From: Nitrospiraceae bacterium UBA2166
GTDB taxonomy: Bacteria > Nitrospirota > Nitrospiria > Nitrospirales > UBA2166
Length of the DNA stretch: 30,009 nt
Reading direction: 5' to 3'
NCBI GenBank assembly: GCA_002328825.1
Contig: DCWI01000107.1
Span: 1-30,009, forward strand
In this document: piece after piece, positions 1 to 8,302 of the stretch
Layout of the letters: every line of letters starts with the position of its first letter
Position numbering within the stretch: the first letter of the stretch is position 1
Translations under genes and position numbers: made by a program
The notes under the pieces: generated by a model
Databases searched by the model: none
The model's input: the letters and a program-made list of their open reading frames with translations, nothing else
Told to the model about the DNA's origin: nothing

Positions 1-345
1 ATTACAATACGATTGTAACTCCCCATGGAATGAAGACACATCAAACCCATTTTTTTCGCTACACACCAACCCACCTCGGCCATACAGCCCAGTTATATCC
101 TGGTATTCAGGGGAAATGATGCCCTCAAAATTTCCGAGAGAGCTTATCGAACGTTGTAAAAACGGATACATAATATAGGAAGAATCATCCTCAAGCACTG
201 CGCAGAGTGGGCGCCCAACTCGCTGAATATAGCGTGCACAAAGCTCAGCGTAATCAGGAGAATAGAATATATCCTGTTGATTGATAGGCAAACCAAGAAA
301 ATACGCAGCCCACCGTTCATTGCTGGGGTCGAGCAACTGCAACAT
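1..345 (-). CDS. FemAB/GNAT-like N-acyltransferase, partial (C-terminus beyond window)
   Basis: Partial gene: the first 115 codons, from ATG at 345 to the window edge, with no stop. The N-terminal region has the pattern I associate with FemAB/GNAT-like acyltransferases of polysaccharide loci: a DIFYSPDYAELCARY segment near residues 25-39, YPFLQR near 66-71, and DITGLYGRGG near residues 90-99, close to the DI-x-x-YGYGG motif of that group. The start is well placed, two bases after the neuC stop, with an in-frame stop upstream at 382-384 and no other start between. The position behind neuB and neuC suggests it transfers an acyl group from acyl-CoA to an amino sugar or nonulosonic acid; that role is inferred. 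The family call rests on short motifs only. Confidence 0.6.
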   Translation of the reverse strand, partial: MLQLLDPSNERWAAYFLGLPINQQDIFYSPDYAELCARYIQRVGRPLCAVLEDDSSYIMYPFLQRSISSLGNFEGIISPEYQDITGLYGRGGLVCSEKNGFDVSSFHGELQSYCN

Positions 346-347
346 CT

Positions 348-1553
348 TTACGGAACAGATCTCTTCGAAGGCTGAGCCAAGTCACAGACGTCGTAATTAT
401 AGTCAACTTGAGAAAAACGCTTTCGTAAAAGTCTGTCAGTCAGTTCTACCTTTTCAAGTTCACGTACCAGATGATCTGCTGCATATCCATCACCATACAC
501 ATTATCAAGTTCACCAAGTGTTGATCGGAAACTATCTGACAAAGCCCGAGTTATTGCCTCACAAAGCAGATGTCGATCAACAGAACAGTGAATGACGTTC
601 ATTCCCGAAACTCGTCCATATTGACGATCTCCAACATTAACAACTGGAAGTTTAAACGAAGCGGCCTCAACAATCCCACTCGATGAATTCCCGACCATGA
701 CAGACGCATGCGCCATCAAACTCAGATAGCCTCGTTGCCCAGCATTCACCACCACCTTCCTGGCGGTATTTCTGTCACAAAACGCGTTGATGGCATCGAT
801 GATCATACGACTTGAGGTATCAGCATTGGGATATGTAAATACAGAGGGAAGCTCAGTCTTGTCGATCGCCGAAAGCACCTCTGTAATATCATGAGACGTG
901 TTATCTACCGCTATCGTGGAAGGATGAAACGTTACGAGAAGAAAAGGATCGGATGCCCGAATTCCAAACGTCTCATGTAATTCACGCGTATCCATTAGTT
1001 CAGTTTGACGAATACTATCAATTGCCAACGAACCACAACGCGTCACACGCCAGGGTTCCTCACCCATTTGTAATACTCTATTTCGGCTAGGTTCCGTTTC
1101 GACAAAATGCAAATGACTGAGCTTCGTCATTGCATGGCGAATCGAGTCATCAATGGCACCTTCAGTGATATCTCCACCAGAAATATGCGCAACGGGAATT
1201 TGATACGGAACCGCAGCCAAAACAGGTGGCAACGCATCAAAACGATCACCATGCACCACAAGAATATCAGGACGCCAATTGGCAAAAAGCTGTGCAAATC
1301 CCACTGTTCCAAGCCCAATAGATTTCCCTATTCCTTCTGGTGTATCGGACGAAAGCAGGCTTTCAACGTGAGAATGCACCGCAAACCCTGCGTCTTCAAT
1401 GTGCCTCACTGTGAGCCCAAATTCAGGAGAGAGATGCATACCCGTTGCCACAATTTCCAATTTAAATCCTGTATTAGATGCAAGCGCATGCATGAGAGGA
1501 AGATAAAACCCTAGCTCTGACCGCGCACAGGTAACAAGCCCTACTCGTCTCAT
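348..1553 (-). CDS. neuC: UDP-N-acetylglucosamine 2-epimerase (hydrolysing), NeuC/LegG type
   Basis: Cytoplasmic enzyme that hydrolyses and epimerises an NDP-HexNAc to free ManNAc (or the 2,4-diacetamido analogue in the legionaminate route), the substrate of NeuB. Full-length 401 aa protein. Visible family features are GDRFD near residues 102-106, HISGGDITEGAIDDSIRHA near 123-141, and GNSSSGIVEA near 288-297, which lines the nucleotide site. An upstream in-frame ATG at 1568 exists, but the ATG at 1553 is better: it overlaps the neuB stop as ATGA and has GGAGG about seven bases upstream inside the neuB 3' end. It is coupled to neuB. Whether the true substrate is UDP-GlcNAc or a diamino analogue cannot be read from the sequence; no LegB or LegC homologue is in the window. 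Confidence 0.92.
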   Translation of the reverse strand: MRRVGLVTCARSELGFYLPLMHALASNTGFKLEIVATGMHLSPEFGLTVRHIEDAGFAVHSHVESLLSSDTPEGIGKSIGLGTVGFAQLFANWRPDILVVHGDRFDALPPVLAAVPYQIPVAHISGGDITEGAIDDSIRHAMTKLSHLHFVETEPSRNRVLQMGEEPWRVTRCGSLAIDSIRQTELMDTRELHETFGIRASDPFLLVTFHPSTIAVDNTSHDITEVLSAIDKTELPSVFTYPNADTSSRMIIDAINAFCDRNTARKVVVNAGQRGYLSLMAHASVMVGNSSSGIVEAASFKLPVVNVGDRQYGRVSGMNVIHCSVDRHLLCEAITRALSDSFRSTLGELDNVYGDGYAADHLVRELEKVELTDRLLRKRFSQVDYNYDVCDLAQPSKRSVP

Positions 1554-2587
1554 TCGAGATCCTCCCACTTCAACAATTGATCTCGGTCAAGACCTCGAAC
1601 TAGCCTTCGTCCCACAACATATTGAAGTTCGGATGGAGCAATCCCCGTACCTGGTCTCTTGATTGCGATATCACCAAGATTTAAAACGACTCCACTTTTA
1701 AGACATCGCTTCGCAACAAGACTTCTTCGCGCAATAGCCATGGTATCAAGTTCTCCAGATACTGGCCGTTTAATCCCATCTCCAAGCGCACTTTCTACAC
1801 ATCGCACGCCACGAACAAGAGCTTGAAGCTCCACCGGATCAATTGACGCTCGATGATCTGGGCCAGGAAGAGAATGATCCAAGGTGACGTGTTTTTCAAT
1901 GACGCATGCACCCAAGGCAACCGCGGCCAACGACACTTCGATTCCTGGAGTGTGATCAGAGTATCCGACTGGAAACCCAAACTCATTGCGCATGGTTTCC
2001 ATTGCGCGTAGATTGCTTTCAGCAGGATCTGCCGGATAACTTGAAGTACAATGAAGCAAAATAATGTCTCGGTTTCCAGCCTTTTCAATAACACAAATCG
2101 CTGACTCCACTTCTTCAAGAGAAGACATTCCCGTCGAGAGAATCACTGATTTGTGTTTCCTGGCGACATGATTAAGAAAAGGAAAGTTAGTAATCTCTCC
2201 CGATGGAACCTTGAATACTTCAACTCCCATCTCATCGAGAAAATCTGTGCTCTCGTCATCAAAAGGAGTTGACAAAAATAAAATTCCTTTCGTGAGACAG
2301 TCCTCACGTAATTCTCGAAACGCGTGATATGGCAATTCAAGACGTTGAGCCATTTCCAATTGAGACTCAGCACCATCAGTTGTCTGTAATTGATATGCAG
2401 CTTTGGGAGCTTGAACTGAAATAACCTCTTGAGATTTAAATGTCTGGAACTTTACCGCATCAGCCTCAGCGCGAACAGCAACATCCACAAGACGATGTGC
2501 CATCTCCAAACTACCATTATGGTTTACTCCAGCCTCAGCGATAATAAAGCACGGACTACCTAGGCCAATATTAATGGTGTTCTTCAT
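1550..2587 (-). CDS. neuB: N-acetylneuraminate/legionaminate synthase
   Basis: Condenses phosphoenolpyruvate with ManNAc or a related HexNAc to make a nine-carbon nonulosonic acid. The 345 aa length is normal. The TIM-barrel part shows IAEAGVNHNG at 16-25, DAVKFQTF at 43-50, GYSDHTPG at 208-215, EKHVTLD at 231-237 and PGPDHRAS at 241-248. The last 60 or so residues form the SAF (antifreeze-like) domain. The start is ATG at 2587 with no obvious Shine-Dalgarno sequence; instead a tandem ACGTTA repeat sits directly upstream. It is the first gene of the neuB-neuC-acyltransferase group, after a 273-base gap that probably contains its promoter. Neu5Ac versus legionaminate specificity is not resolved. 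Confidence 0.94.
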   Translation of the reverse strand: MKNTINIGLGSPCFIIAEAGVNHNGSLEMAHRLVDVAVRAEADAVKFQTFKSQEVISVQAPKAAYQLQTTDGAESQLEMAQRLELPYHAFRELREDCLTKGILFLSTPFDDESTDFLDEMGVEVFKVPSGEITNFPFLNHVARKHKSVILSTGMSSLEEVESAICVIEKAGNRDIILLHCTSSYPADPAESNLRAMETMRNEFGFPVGYSDHTPGIEVSLAAVALGACVIEKHVTLDHSLPGPDHRASIDPVELQALVRGVRCVESALGDGIKRPVSGELDTMAIARRSLVAKRCLKSGVVLNLGDIAIKRPGTGIAPSELQYVVGRRLVRGLDRDQLLKWEDLE

Positions 2588-2601
2588 ACGTTAGTACGTT
2601 A
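2588..2601. repeat. Tandem ACGTTA repeat next to neuB start
   Basis: Two copies of ACGTTA separated by GT lie directly upstream of the neuB start codon, in the place where a ribosome binding site would be expected. This could be an operator or simply chance. No function is claimed. Confidence 0.3.
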
Positions 2602-2822
2602 TTAACAATTTTTCTATTCCCCACGAATGTCGCTGACTTTGTGGCACACTTTCCCTTAAGACTTTACAGTGGAGATCAATGGATACAGACTCGGGGTTTT
2701 CGTGAACCAATCGCAGGATGTTCCTTAACTACAATATTCCACTGGAACACTCAGTTCACTGAAAGTTTTATTTAGAAAATCATAATCCTAACGGTACGTT
2801 GCATTATTCAGTCCCCTCACAC

Positions 2823-2840
2823 ACAGAGAAGTAACTCTGT
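2823..2840. other. Short hairpin downstream of SDR gene
   Basis: A six-base perfect inverted repeat (ACAGAG/CTCTGT) with a six-base loop lies about 20 bases past the stop of the SDR gene and before the neuB group. It has no U-run on the transcribed side, so it is not a good intrinsic terminator. It is recorded because it sits at the only sizeable break between the CMP-sugar operon and neuB. Confidence 0.25.
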
Positions 2841-2860
2841 CATGCAAGAATTAACGCAAT

Positions 2861-3694
2861 TTACCATGCTGTCCACCCACCATCAACGACCAAATTATGG
2901 CCAGTAACATATGCCGAAAGATCACTAGCAAGGTAAGCCACAGCACCTTTCATGTCTTCCTCAACCGCCATCCGCCCGAGTGGAGTCCGAGCAACATAGC
3001 GCTCTTGAAAAACCTTTGGTTGGTTACGCCTTACGCCTCCAGAAGAAATAGCATTAACCCGAATCCGCGGCGCAAGCATTGTGGCGAAATACCGAGTCAA
3101 TTGTATCAGGCCTCCCTTGGATACTGCCCCTCCAACAGGGTTAGCCATTTCCGTCCCATCATATAGACGAAAATCAGGTCCAACAAACCCATAAATGGAG
3201 CTAAAAAGAATGACAGACCCGGATCCAGATTCCGAGAGTGCTTTCTTGGCCTCCTGAATCATTACAAATACCGAGGTAAGGTTAACTCTGGTCGCATCCT
3301 CCCACGCACCTACCGTCTGCTCTTCAAATGGAACTGCCCACCCAGGAGCCTGGGTCGTCCCAACATACGCTGCACAATGTACCAAAATATCCAAGCCACC
3401 CATTTTCTCTATTACTTTGTTGACGACCAAACGCGTTCGACGTTCATCTCTTAGATCACACGAAAATGGGTAGGCACTTTCAGCCCGAACGCGATTAAAC
3501 AATTGAGCCTGTTTTTTACACGCACGAATGTCGAGATCTAAAATCGAAATAGTGGCTCCAAGATCAATCAACGTTTGCGCGACCACAGAACCAATATGCC
3601 CAGATCCTCCTGTGATCAGCGCCCGCTTATCCCTTAAGTCCATTAGCTCGACCACAGATCGCATGTCCTTATCTTCGGTTTTATTGCTTGTCAT
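2861..3694 (-). CDS. SDR-family oxidoreductase, PtmA-like, catalytic Tyr replaced by Gly
   Basis: Rossmann-fold short-chain dehydrogenase of 277 aa, similar in layout to SDRs that accompany neuAB genes (PtmA-like). TGGSGHIG at 28-35 is the nucleotide-binding turn, LFSSIYG carries the catalytic serine region, and the C-terminus ends VDGGWTAW as in this group. The YxxxK motif reads GAVSK: the lysine (residue 193) is kept, but the tyrosine position (residue 189, codon 3128-3130) is glycine. The protein may be catalytically impaired or use another residue. The longest reading frame begins with TTG at 3700, just after the preceding TAG; I prefer ATG at 3694. ATG at 3664 is also possible. Substrate unknown, probably a sugar or sugar phosphate. 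Confidence 0.85.
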   Translation of the reverse strand: MTSNKTEDKDMRSVVELMDLRDKRALITGGSGHIGSVVAQTLIDLGATISILDLDIRACKKQAQLFNRVRAESAYPFSCDLRDERRTRLVVNKVIEKMGGLDILVHCAAYVGTTQAPGWAVPFEEQTVGAWEDATRVNLTSVFVMIQEAKKALSESGSGSVILFSSIYGFVGPDFRLYDGTEMANPVGGAVSKGGLIQLTRYFATMLAPRIRVNAISSGGVRRNQPKVFQERYVARTPLGRMAVEEDMKGAVAYLASDLSAYVTGHNLVVDGGWTAW

Positions 3695-3700
3695 GAACAA

Positions 3701-4783
3701 CTATTGCTGAATTTCTGAATTGGAAAGGTATGTCGTTTCGTATTCTTCGCAGAGCCTATCCCAGATCCCAAGGGCTTCAGGAGTTGCTTCAGACGCAACA
3801 AACGACCTTCGCTTATCAAGTTCATCTTTTTCCGTTGCTCCCTGGCTTGGTGGCTCCCATCCATATTGCTTATAAATGTTCAACCCAATGCCATCTGCAA
3901 AGAGTTTGCGAGGAACGTTTTGCTTCTTTAGTGCCCTCCGAGTCCCCACTCCAGCTTGAGTCCCCAGCAAAGACTCAATACGACTGATGAAAGGGTTGGG
4001 GTCAGTCACGAAGTGCTCAAATGGAACAATAACCAACCGGCACCGATCGGAATCCGACATGTGTTGGATCCTCGTCATTCCCAATCGCCATTGATTGTGA
4101 ATTCCATAGATCGTTCGATCCATCCGGTTTGATTGTAAATAGAGATCCTCCCACCCCAAAGCCATCCACGGAATTGAGTGTCCCTTATGCTCAATCCACA
4201 CATCAAAAACGCGTGGATCCACCCCTTCTCTTGGAATCCACGCATACCACTGCTTAATCATATAGAGTGGGTGCCGTAGTACTTCAATAAATGTCATCCT
4301 CTCCTGCAAGGCCTGGAATAGAGGTTCTGATACTCCCAGTAAATGATGTGTAACCAAATTTAGAATTGGCCGTTCTTCTTTGAGGCGCGGCAACACTGCT
4401 GCGTCACCAGCCATAAATAGCCGTTTCAAATAACGCCATGGTTTGGCATTATTCCACACAGATGAAAGATCAGAAAAACGAAAATTTGTCTCACGGGCCA
4501 TCATTCCATGATAAAGGTCCAAATCCGCTCGCATGCGAATCATCGCAATGGCTGCATCTTCAGTTATTTTTTTCAGAAAATATAGAATACAGACTGTCTC
4601 AATATCATAGTTGTATCGCATGAGTTCAGTTCTCGGAAGGCTGCCGACTATCGGAGATAGCATGGTCTTTCCACAACCAGCAAGGCCATTCACAATCACA
4701 ATTCTCTCAGCAAGATACGGTTCTCTCGATATTCGTGGCACTGTAGAATCCATCACATTATTCATACAAACACACTGCTCCAC
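3701..4783 (-). CDS. P-loop sulfotransferase-like protein
   Basis: A 360 aa P-loop protein. GLAGCGKT at residues 33-40 is a Walker-A-like loop where sulfotransferases bind the 5'-phosphate of PAPS, and VLRHPLYMIKQWY near 168-180 resembles the RxPxxxxxSxY-type 3'-phosphate region. The rest is not strongly recognisable. If the assignment is right, it would sulfate the glycan or a sugar precursor in the cytoplasm. A kinase or another P-loop activity is possible, because the loop is closer to GxxGxGKT than to the usual sulfotransferase SxxRSGT. GTG at 4783 is taken as start, with AGAGGGAG just upstream; ATG at 4765 is an alternative. It lies between a Gfo/Idh gene (9-base gap) and the PtmA-like SDR. 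Confidence 0.65.
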   Translation of the reverse strand: MEQCVCMNNVMDSTVPRISREPYLAERIVIVNGLAGCGKTMLSPIVGSLPRTELMRYNYDIETVCILYFLKKITEDAAIAMIRMRADLDLYHGMMARETNFRFSDLSSVWNNAKPWRYLKRLFMAGDAAVLPRLKEERPILNLVTHHLLGVSEPLFQALQERMTFIEVLRHPLYMIKQWYAWIPREGVDPRVFDVWIEHKGHSIPWMALGWEDLYLQSNRMDRTIYGIHNQWRLGMTRIQHMSDSDRCRLVIVPFEHFVTDPNPFISRIESLLGTQAGVGTRRALKKQNVPRKLFADGIGLNIYKQYGWEPPSQGATEKDELDKRRSFVASEATPEALGIWDRLCEEYETTYLSNSEIQQ

Positions 4784-4792
4784 ACACTCCCT

Positions 4793-5830
4793 CTAGGTGA
4801 TGGGACACTGCTTCAACCTTTGTCCCATTAGCACACTAAATTCCGGTTGCAGAACGCTAAACATGAACTCATGGGCAATGTAGCAATCATGCAAAGTTGG
4901 CAAATCACACACACCTTTAGACAGAATATCGCTCACAAACGCCTTACTCATATGGCTAATTCGCAAGTCTCCTTCAAACGCGACAGGTCTCAACACCCAG
5001 CCCGTTTCAGCATCAGACTCAAAAGCCCAACGATTAGTGTGATCAAGCACAAAGCGGTATTGTTTTGAAGAAACAACGTAGATGTCAGAAGCCAAGTGAT
5101 CATGTGCATACGACACCACCATTCTGCTCCCTTTTTCAGATCGAGCTTCTAATATTCCACTCAAATCGAATACATGATTTCCTCGTTTCGATGGATGGAG
5201 TGTTGGATCAATGTAAGCGGATGTGCTCATCAGGGAGGAACAGCGATCATAGAATGTAAAAAGATCAATGCTATGTATCCCATTCACCGCAAGCCCGTGA
5301 TTCCCTGCATTGACAAAAAATTGAATCGGGTCTTGAGGATCAAACTTCGCAATAGCTCTCTTGTGAAACGGGTACGCCCGAGTCTTACAATTGATCCATA
5401 CATTGAGATGTCGTTCTTCAGATAATGCAAGCAATCGTTCGTAATCAGTGAGCGATTGTGTAACCACTTTTTCGAGAAGAAACGACTGATAGTTTAGCTT
5501 CTTCACAACATCTCGCACGATTTCATATCGCCCTTCCGCCTGAGTTGCAACAATACACAACCCTCCTCCAAAACAAGCTTCGTCAATACTCGTCAGCCAG
5601 CGAATCTGGCAAGACGGATTCAGATCTGAAATCGCGGCCAGTCTCTCTTGGCCAAGCTGCAAGCTTGCTGCACGCGGATCCACCACCTCAATTTCGCTCA
5701 CCTCAGAAAGAGAAGCCACGGCTTGCAAATGCCGTGTTCCAATTTCCCCACTTCCGACGACAAGAACACGCCCATTCAAATGATGTTTCGTGTCCAACTC
5801 AGCCGAGGTTGAAAAACTCTTCTCTACCAC
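4793..5830 (-). CDS. Gfo/Idh/MocA-family oxidoreductase
   Basis: A 345 aa NAD(P)-dependent sugar oxidoreductase homologue. GSGEIGTRHLQA at 26-37 is the Rossmann nucleotide loop, preceded by an N-terminal extension of about 20 residues. LLEKVVTQS occupies the usual EKP position but without the proline. GIHSIDLFTF corresponds to the GxHxxD motif with the likely catalytic histidine. It begins five bases after the neuA stop and is followed closely by the sulfotransferase-like gene, so it is part of the same operon. Its divergence (no EKP) separates it from the other three Gfo/Idh proteins here. The substrate, perhaps an amino-sugar or CMP-sugar intermediate, is unknown. Confidence 0.8.
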   Translation of the reverse strand: MVEKSFSTSAELDTKHHLNGRVLVVGSGEIGTRHLQAVASLSEVSEIEVVDPRAASLQLGQERLAAISDLNPSCQIRWLTSIDEACFGGGLCIVATQAEGRYEIVRDVVKKLNYQSFLLEKVVTQSLTDYERLLALSEERHLNVWINCKTRAYPFHKRAIAKFDPQDPIQFFVNAGNHGLAVNGIHSIDLFTFYDRCSSLMSTSAYIDPTLHPSKRGNHVFDLSGILEARSEKGSRMVVSYAHDHLASDIYVVSSKQYRFVLDHTNRWAFESDAETGWVLRPVAFEGDLRISHMSKAFVSDILSKGVCDLPTLHDCYIAHEFMFSVLQPEFSVLMGQRLKQCPIT

Positions 5831-5835
5831 CAGTT

Positions 5836-6597
5836 TTAATTTGCCTGCACAGAGGTTCCATATTCAGACAACCAAGGGAGCCTAACCATCCCTGTCTTTA
5901 CAAAGAGTTCAGCACGCTCAAATTCCTCCTTCGTATCAACCGAAATCGCTGAAAAATCAGCGACCTCATACATAAGATGTTTTCCATGTTTTCGCCACTC
6001 AAGCAATTCCCTCCGCATAAATTCTGTGCGCCAGATATACAATGTACCATTCACACGATATACCACCGGAACATCCTGTCGTCGATGATAATTGCTTCCT
6101 TCAGAAATTAAATCGACCATCCATCCGTTACGCTCAATGACAGAATGCCAAATCGGGTTGAAGTCAGGCTCAGAAATACCAATAATGCCATCGGCTGAAG
6201 ATTTCTCTCTGAGGCGGTGAAATGCTTGGGCAACATCAATTGGCAATCGACAAGGAGTGGTAGGGTCTAAAAGAAGAATAAATTCAAATTTCCTGTCATC
6301 TTGTGATTCTATCTCTTTCAAGGCATGACGAAGCACAGGCCATAGAGGAGTTTCATCCTGAGCCAATTCTGCAGGCCTCATGAATGGGACCTCAGCCCCA
6401 AACTTACGCGCCACATCAGCAATCTCAGGTGCATCGGTTGATACTACAACACGCTCTACTTCAGCGCAGGATTGCGCCAAGAGAATAGAATGCGCAATAA
6501 GGGGCAATCCAATGAAAGGTCGTATATTCTTTCCCGGCAATCCTTTGGAACCTCCTCGCGCTGGAATAATAGCGAGCAGTCGTTCTGCAGCACTCAT
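5836..6597 (-). CDS. neuA: CMP-N-acetylneuraminate (or related nonulosonate) cytidylyltransferase
   Basis: Activates the NeuB product with CTP to give the CMP-sugar donor. The 253 aa length fits single-domain NeuA. IIPARGGSKGLPGKNI at 10-25 is the family's CTP-binding signature. VVVSTDAPEIADVARKFGAE and the following PAELAQDETPLWPVLRHAL are typical, with the conserved D before the helix. LLLDPTTPCR corresponds to the LLQPTSPLR segment. The ATG overlaps the stop of the upstream Gfo/Idh gene (ATGA), indicating translational coupling. It lies about 4 kb from neuB and neuC but in the same direction. PtmB/LegF-type specificity is possible. Confidence 0.9.
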   Translation of the reverse strand: MSAAERLLAIIPARGGSKGLPGKNIRPFIGLPLIAHSILLAQSCAEVERVVVSTDAPEIADVARKFGAEVPFMRPAELAQDETPLWPVLRHALKEIESQDDRKFEFILLLDPTTPCRLPIDVAQAFHRLREKSSADGIIGISEPDFNPIWHSVIERNGWMVDLISEGSNYHRRQDVPVVYRVNGTLYIWRTEFMRRELLEWRKHGKHLMYEVADFSAISVDTKEEFERAELFVKTGMVRLPWLSEYGTSVQAN

Positions 6598-7583
6598 TTA
6601 TACATGACCTGCTCTTTCCTGTTACTCTGCGTCGCACGCCATGCAGCATCACATACCGCGAGGGCTTTTACCCCCTCAACCCCCGTAGCCAATCGTGTGT
6701 CACAGTCACCATCACATGATTTGAGAAAAACCTCCATTTGTTCAGCAAAAATATCATTCCTACCCTGGATCAGCTGCTGTTGCTTCATCTCTCCATCTCG
6801 GTGAATACCCACGGTATTCGTAACACCATCCCATTCCAAAGTCCCTCGCTCTCCACATGCGATCATTCGTCGTCGCGTCGGCTTTGATAGGTAATCAAGT
6901 CGCATCGACACCATACCCCCACCATAAATTTCCCAAAACAAATCCGCAGTCTCGTCGGACATGATTTCAAGACGTCCAATGTTTTTAACACAAGCCTGCA
7001 AAGCGGTTGGCCATCCAAAAATCCACCCTGCGTAATCGATCTCATGGATCAAATCACGCAACACTCCCCCCTCTACTGACCTTCCTGAATACGACTTATC
7101 GTGTGGGCGAGACGGCCGCCAATCTGGCAAATAGGACTGACATTCTATGCGAATAGCATGAATCATTCCGATCTCACCAAGCATTTCACGAAAAAGATTG
7201 ATCGACTTTGAAAAACGCAGAACACACCCAACAAAGACATTTCGTCCAAGTTTCGTTGCAGCCTCCATCAAGCATTTGGCCTCTTTAACATTTACGGATA
7301 ACGGTTTTTCAACTAATACATCCATTCCGTTTTCCATTGCCGTGACACCATCTCTCATATGCTCTGCAGTGTCCGAAGCAATGACACATAATCTCGTTCC
7401 AATTTTCCGCGCTTCCTCAATGTTGTGAACAGCCATATATCCCAAATCTTGTAGCATGAAAATTCTCTCCGCCCGTTTCGGAATCGCGACTGGCTGAACA
7501 GACACAACGCTGTTTAGAACACCTAAGTGACGCATCCCAATACTTCCCGTTCCAACAACAGCCACCAACACTCGGTCTACCAT
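6594..7583 (-). CDS. Gfo/Idh/MocA-family oxidoreductase, PtmF-like
   Basis: A 329 aa oxidoreductase with a clear Rossmann loop (GTGSIGMRHLG at 11-21), EKP motif (VLVEKPLS near 90-97) and the segment GGVLRDLIHEIDYAGWIFG, whose HEID carries the presumed catalytic histidine and acid. This combination is typical of Gfo/Idh proteins found beside neuA/ptmB in flagellin- and LPS-glycosylation loci. It is encoded between an SDR (two-base gap) and neuA (four-base overlap), so it is probably made together with both. Likely role: oxidation or reduction of a sugar phosphate feeding the nonulosonate route. This is inferred from context only. Confidence 0.88.
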   Translation of the reverse strand: MVDRVLVAVVGTGSIGMRHLGVLNSVVSVQPVAIPKRAERIFMLQDLGYMAVHNIEEARKIGTRLCVIASDTAEHMRDGVTAMENGMDVLVEKPLSVNVKEAKCLMEAATKLGRNVFVGCVLRFSKSINLFREMLGEIGMIHAIRIECQSYLPDWRPSRPHDKSYSGRSVEGGVLRDLIHEIDYAGWIFGWPTALQACVKNIGRLEIMSDETADLFWEIYGGGMVSMRLDYLSKPTRRRMIACGERGTLEWDGVTNTVGIHRDGEMKQQQLIQGRNDIFAEQMEVFLKSCDGDCDTRLATGVEGVKALAVCDAAWRATQSNRKEQVMYK

Positions 7584-7585
7584 GA

Positions 7586-8302
7586 TTAGAGTTGCCCGCC
7601 ATTCACATCAACCACAGCCCCAGTGATATACGACGCTGCTTCACTCACTAAGAAACAAATAGTCTGAGCCACCTCCCCAGGTTCTGCTAACCTACGTAGC
7701 GGAACCGCTGTCGAAAGAGAGTCGATCTGTTCTTGTGAAACATTCGCGAGCAACATCTCGGATTTCGTGTGTGACGGGGACACACAGTTAATCGTAATAC
7801 CATCTTCCCCAAAGTTCGCAGCAAGTTGTCGAGTCAATCCAATAACACCATATTTAGAGCATGTATATGGAAGAGAGGCCGTTTTGCTATATGACCGTCC
7901 CGCAATGGACGAAAGGTTTACAATCCGACCATACTTATGACGCTTCATAATCGGAATCGCATATTTACAGCAAAAGTATGTACCAAACAAATTCGTTTGA
8001 AAAATCGTCTCCCATTCTTCTTTCTCATGCATCAAAGGATCCGAAGCTGGAGATGCAATGCCCGCACAGTTGATAAGAATATCTAATCGCCCAAACTGCG
8101 ACGCAAGCTCAAGAAAAACGTCTTTAACTGCATATTCGTCTCGGACGTCACAACATCTAGTGCTATCACTATTTTCAAGACGCCGCGCAAGACGTATTGT
8201 GGATATCCCTTTAGCTTGAAGCAGAGTGGCAGTGGCATCTCCAATACCACTTGAAGCACCAACCACAACTGCAACACGTTGGGAGTTACCGGTAGTAGAC
8301 AT
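7586..8302 (-). CDS. Short-chain dehydrogenase/reductase (FabG-like)
   Basis: Classical SDR of 238 aa with an intact active site: VGASSGIG nucleotide loop near 14-21, NCAG, NLSSIAG with the catalytic serine, and YTCSK as the YxxxK motif. The C-terminal VDVNGGQL matches the family ending. The reading frame extends upstream to 8395, but that part lies inside the upstream cytidylyltransferase-cupin gene, and the SDR homology begins only after ATG 8302, so I use 8302 (17-base overlap with the upstream stop). The neighbours, a CMP-transferase-cupin fusion and a PtmF-like oxidoreductase, suggest a sugar substrate. FabG-like housekeeping function is unlikely. Confidence 0.87.
   Translation of the reverse strand: MSTTGNSQRVAVVVGASSGIGDATATLLQAKGISTIRLARRLENSDSTRCCDVRDEYAVKDVFLELASQFGRLDILINCAGIASPASDPLMHEKEEWETIFQTNLFGTYFCCKYAIPIMKRHKYGRIVNLSSIAGRSYSKTASLPYTCSKYGVIGLTRQLAANFGEDGITINCVSPSHTKSEMLLANVSQEQIDSLSTAVPLRRLAEPGEVAQTICFLVSEAASYITGAVVDVNGGQL

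Noticed and set aside
1107..1514. Plus-strand open frame of 135 codons opposite neuC
   Set aside because: It lies fully inside neuC on the other strand, has no family motif, and neuC is unmistakable.
2823..2840. Rho-independent terminator after the PtmA-like SDR
   Set aside because: The hairpin has only six base pairs and no U-run on the transcribed strand.
5545..5952. Plus-strand open frame of 135 codons across the Gfo/Idh and neuA junction
   Set aside because: It spans the 3' end of neuA and the 5' part of the oxidoreductase gene in antisense and has no recognisable protein features.
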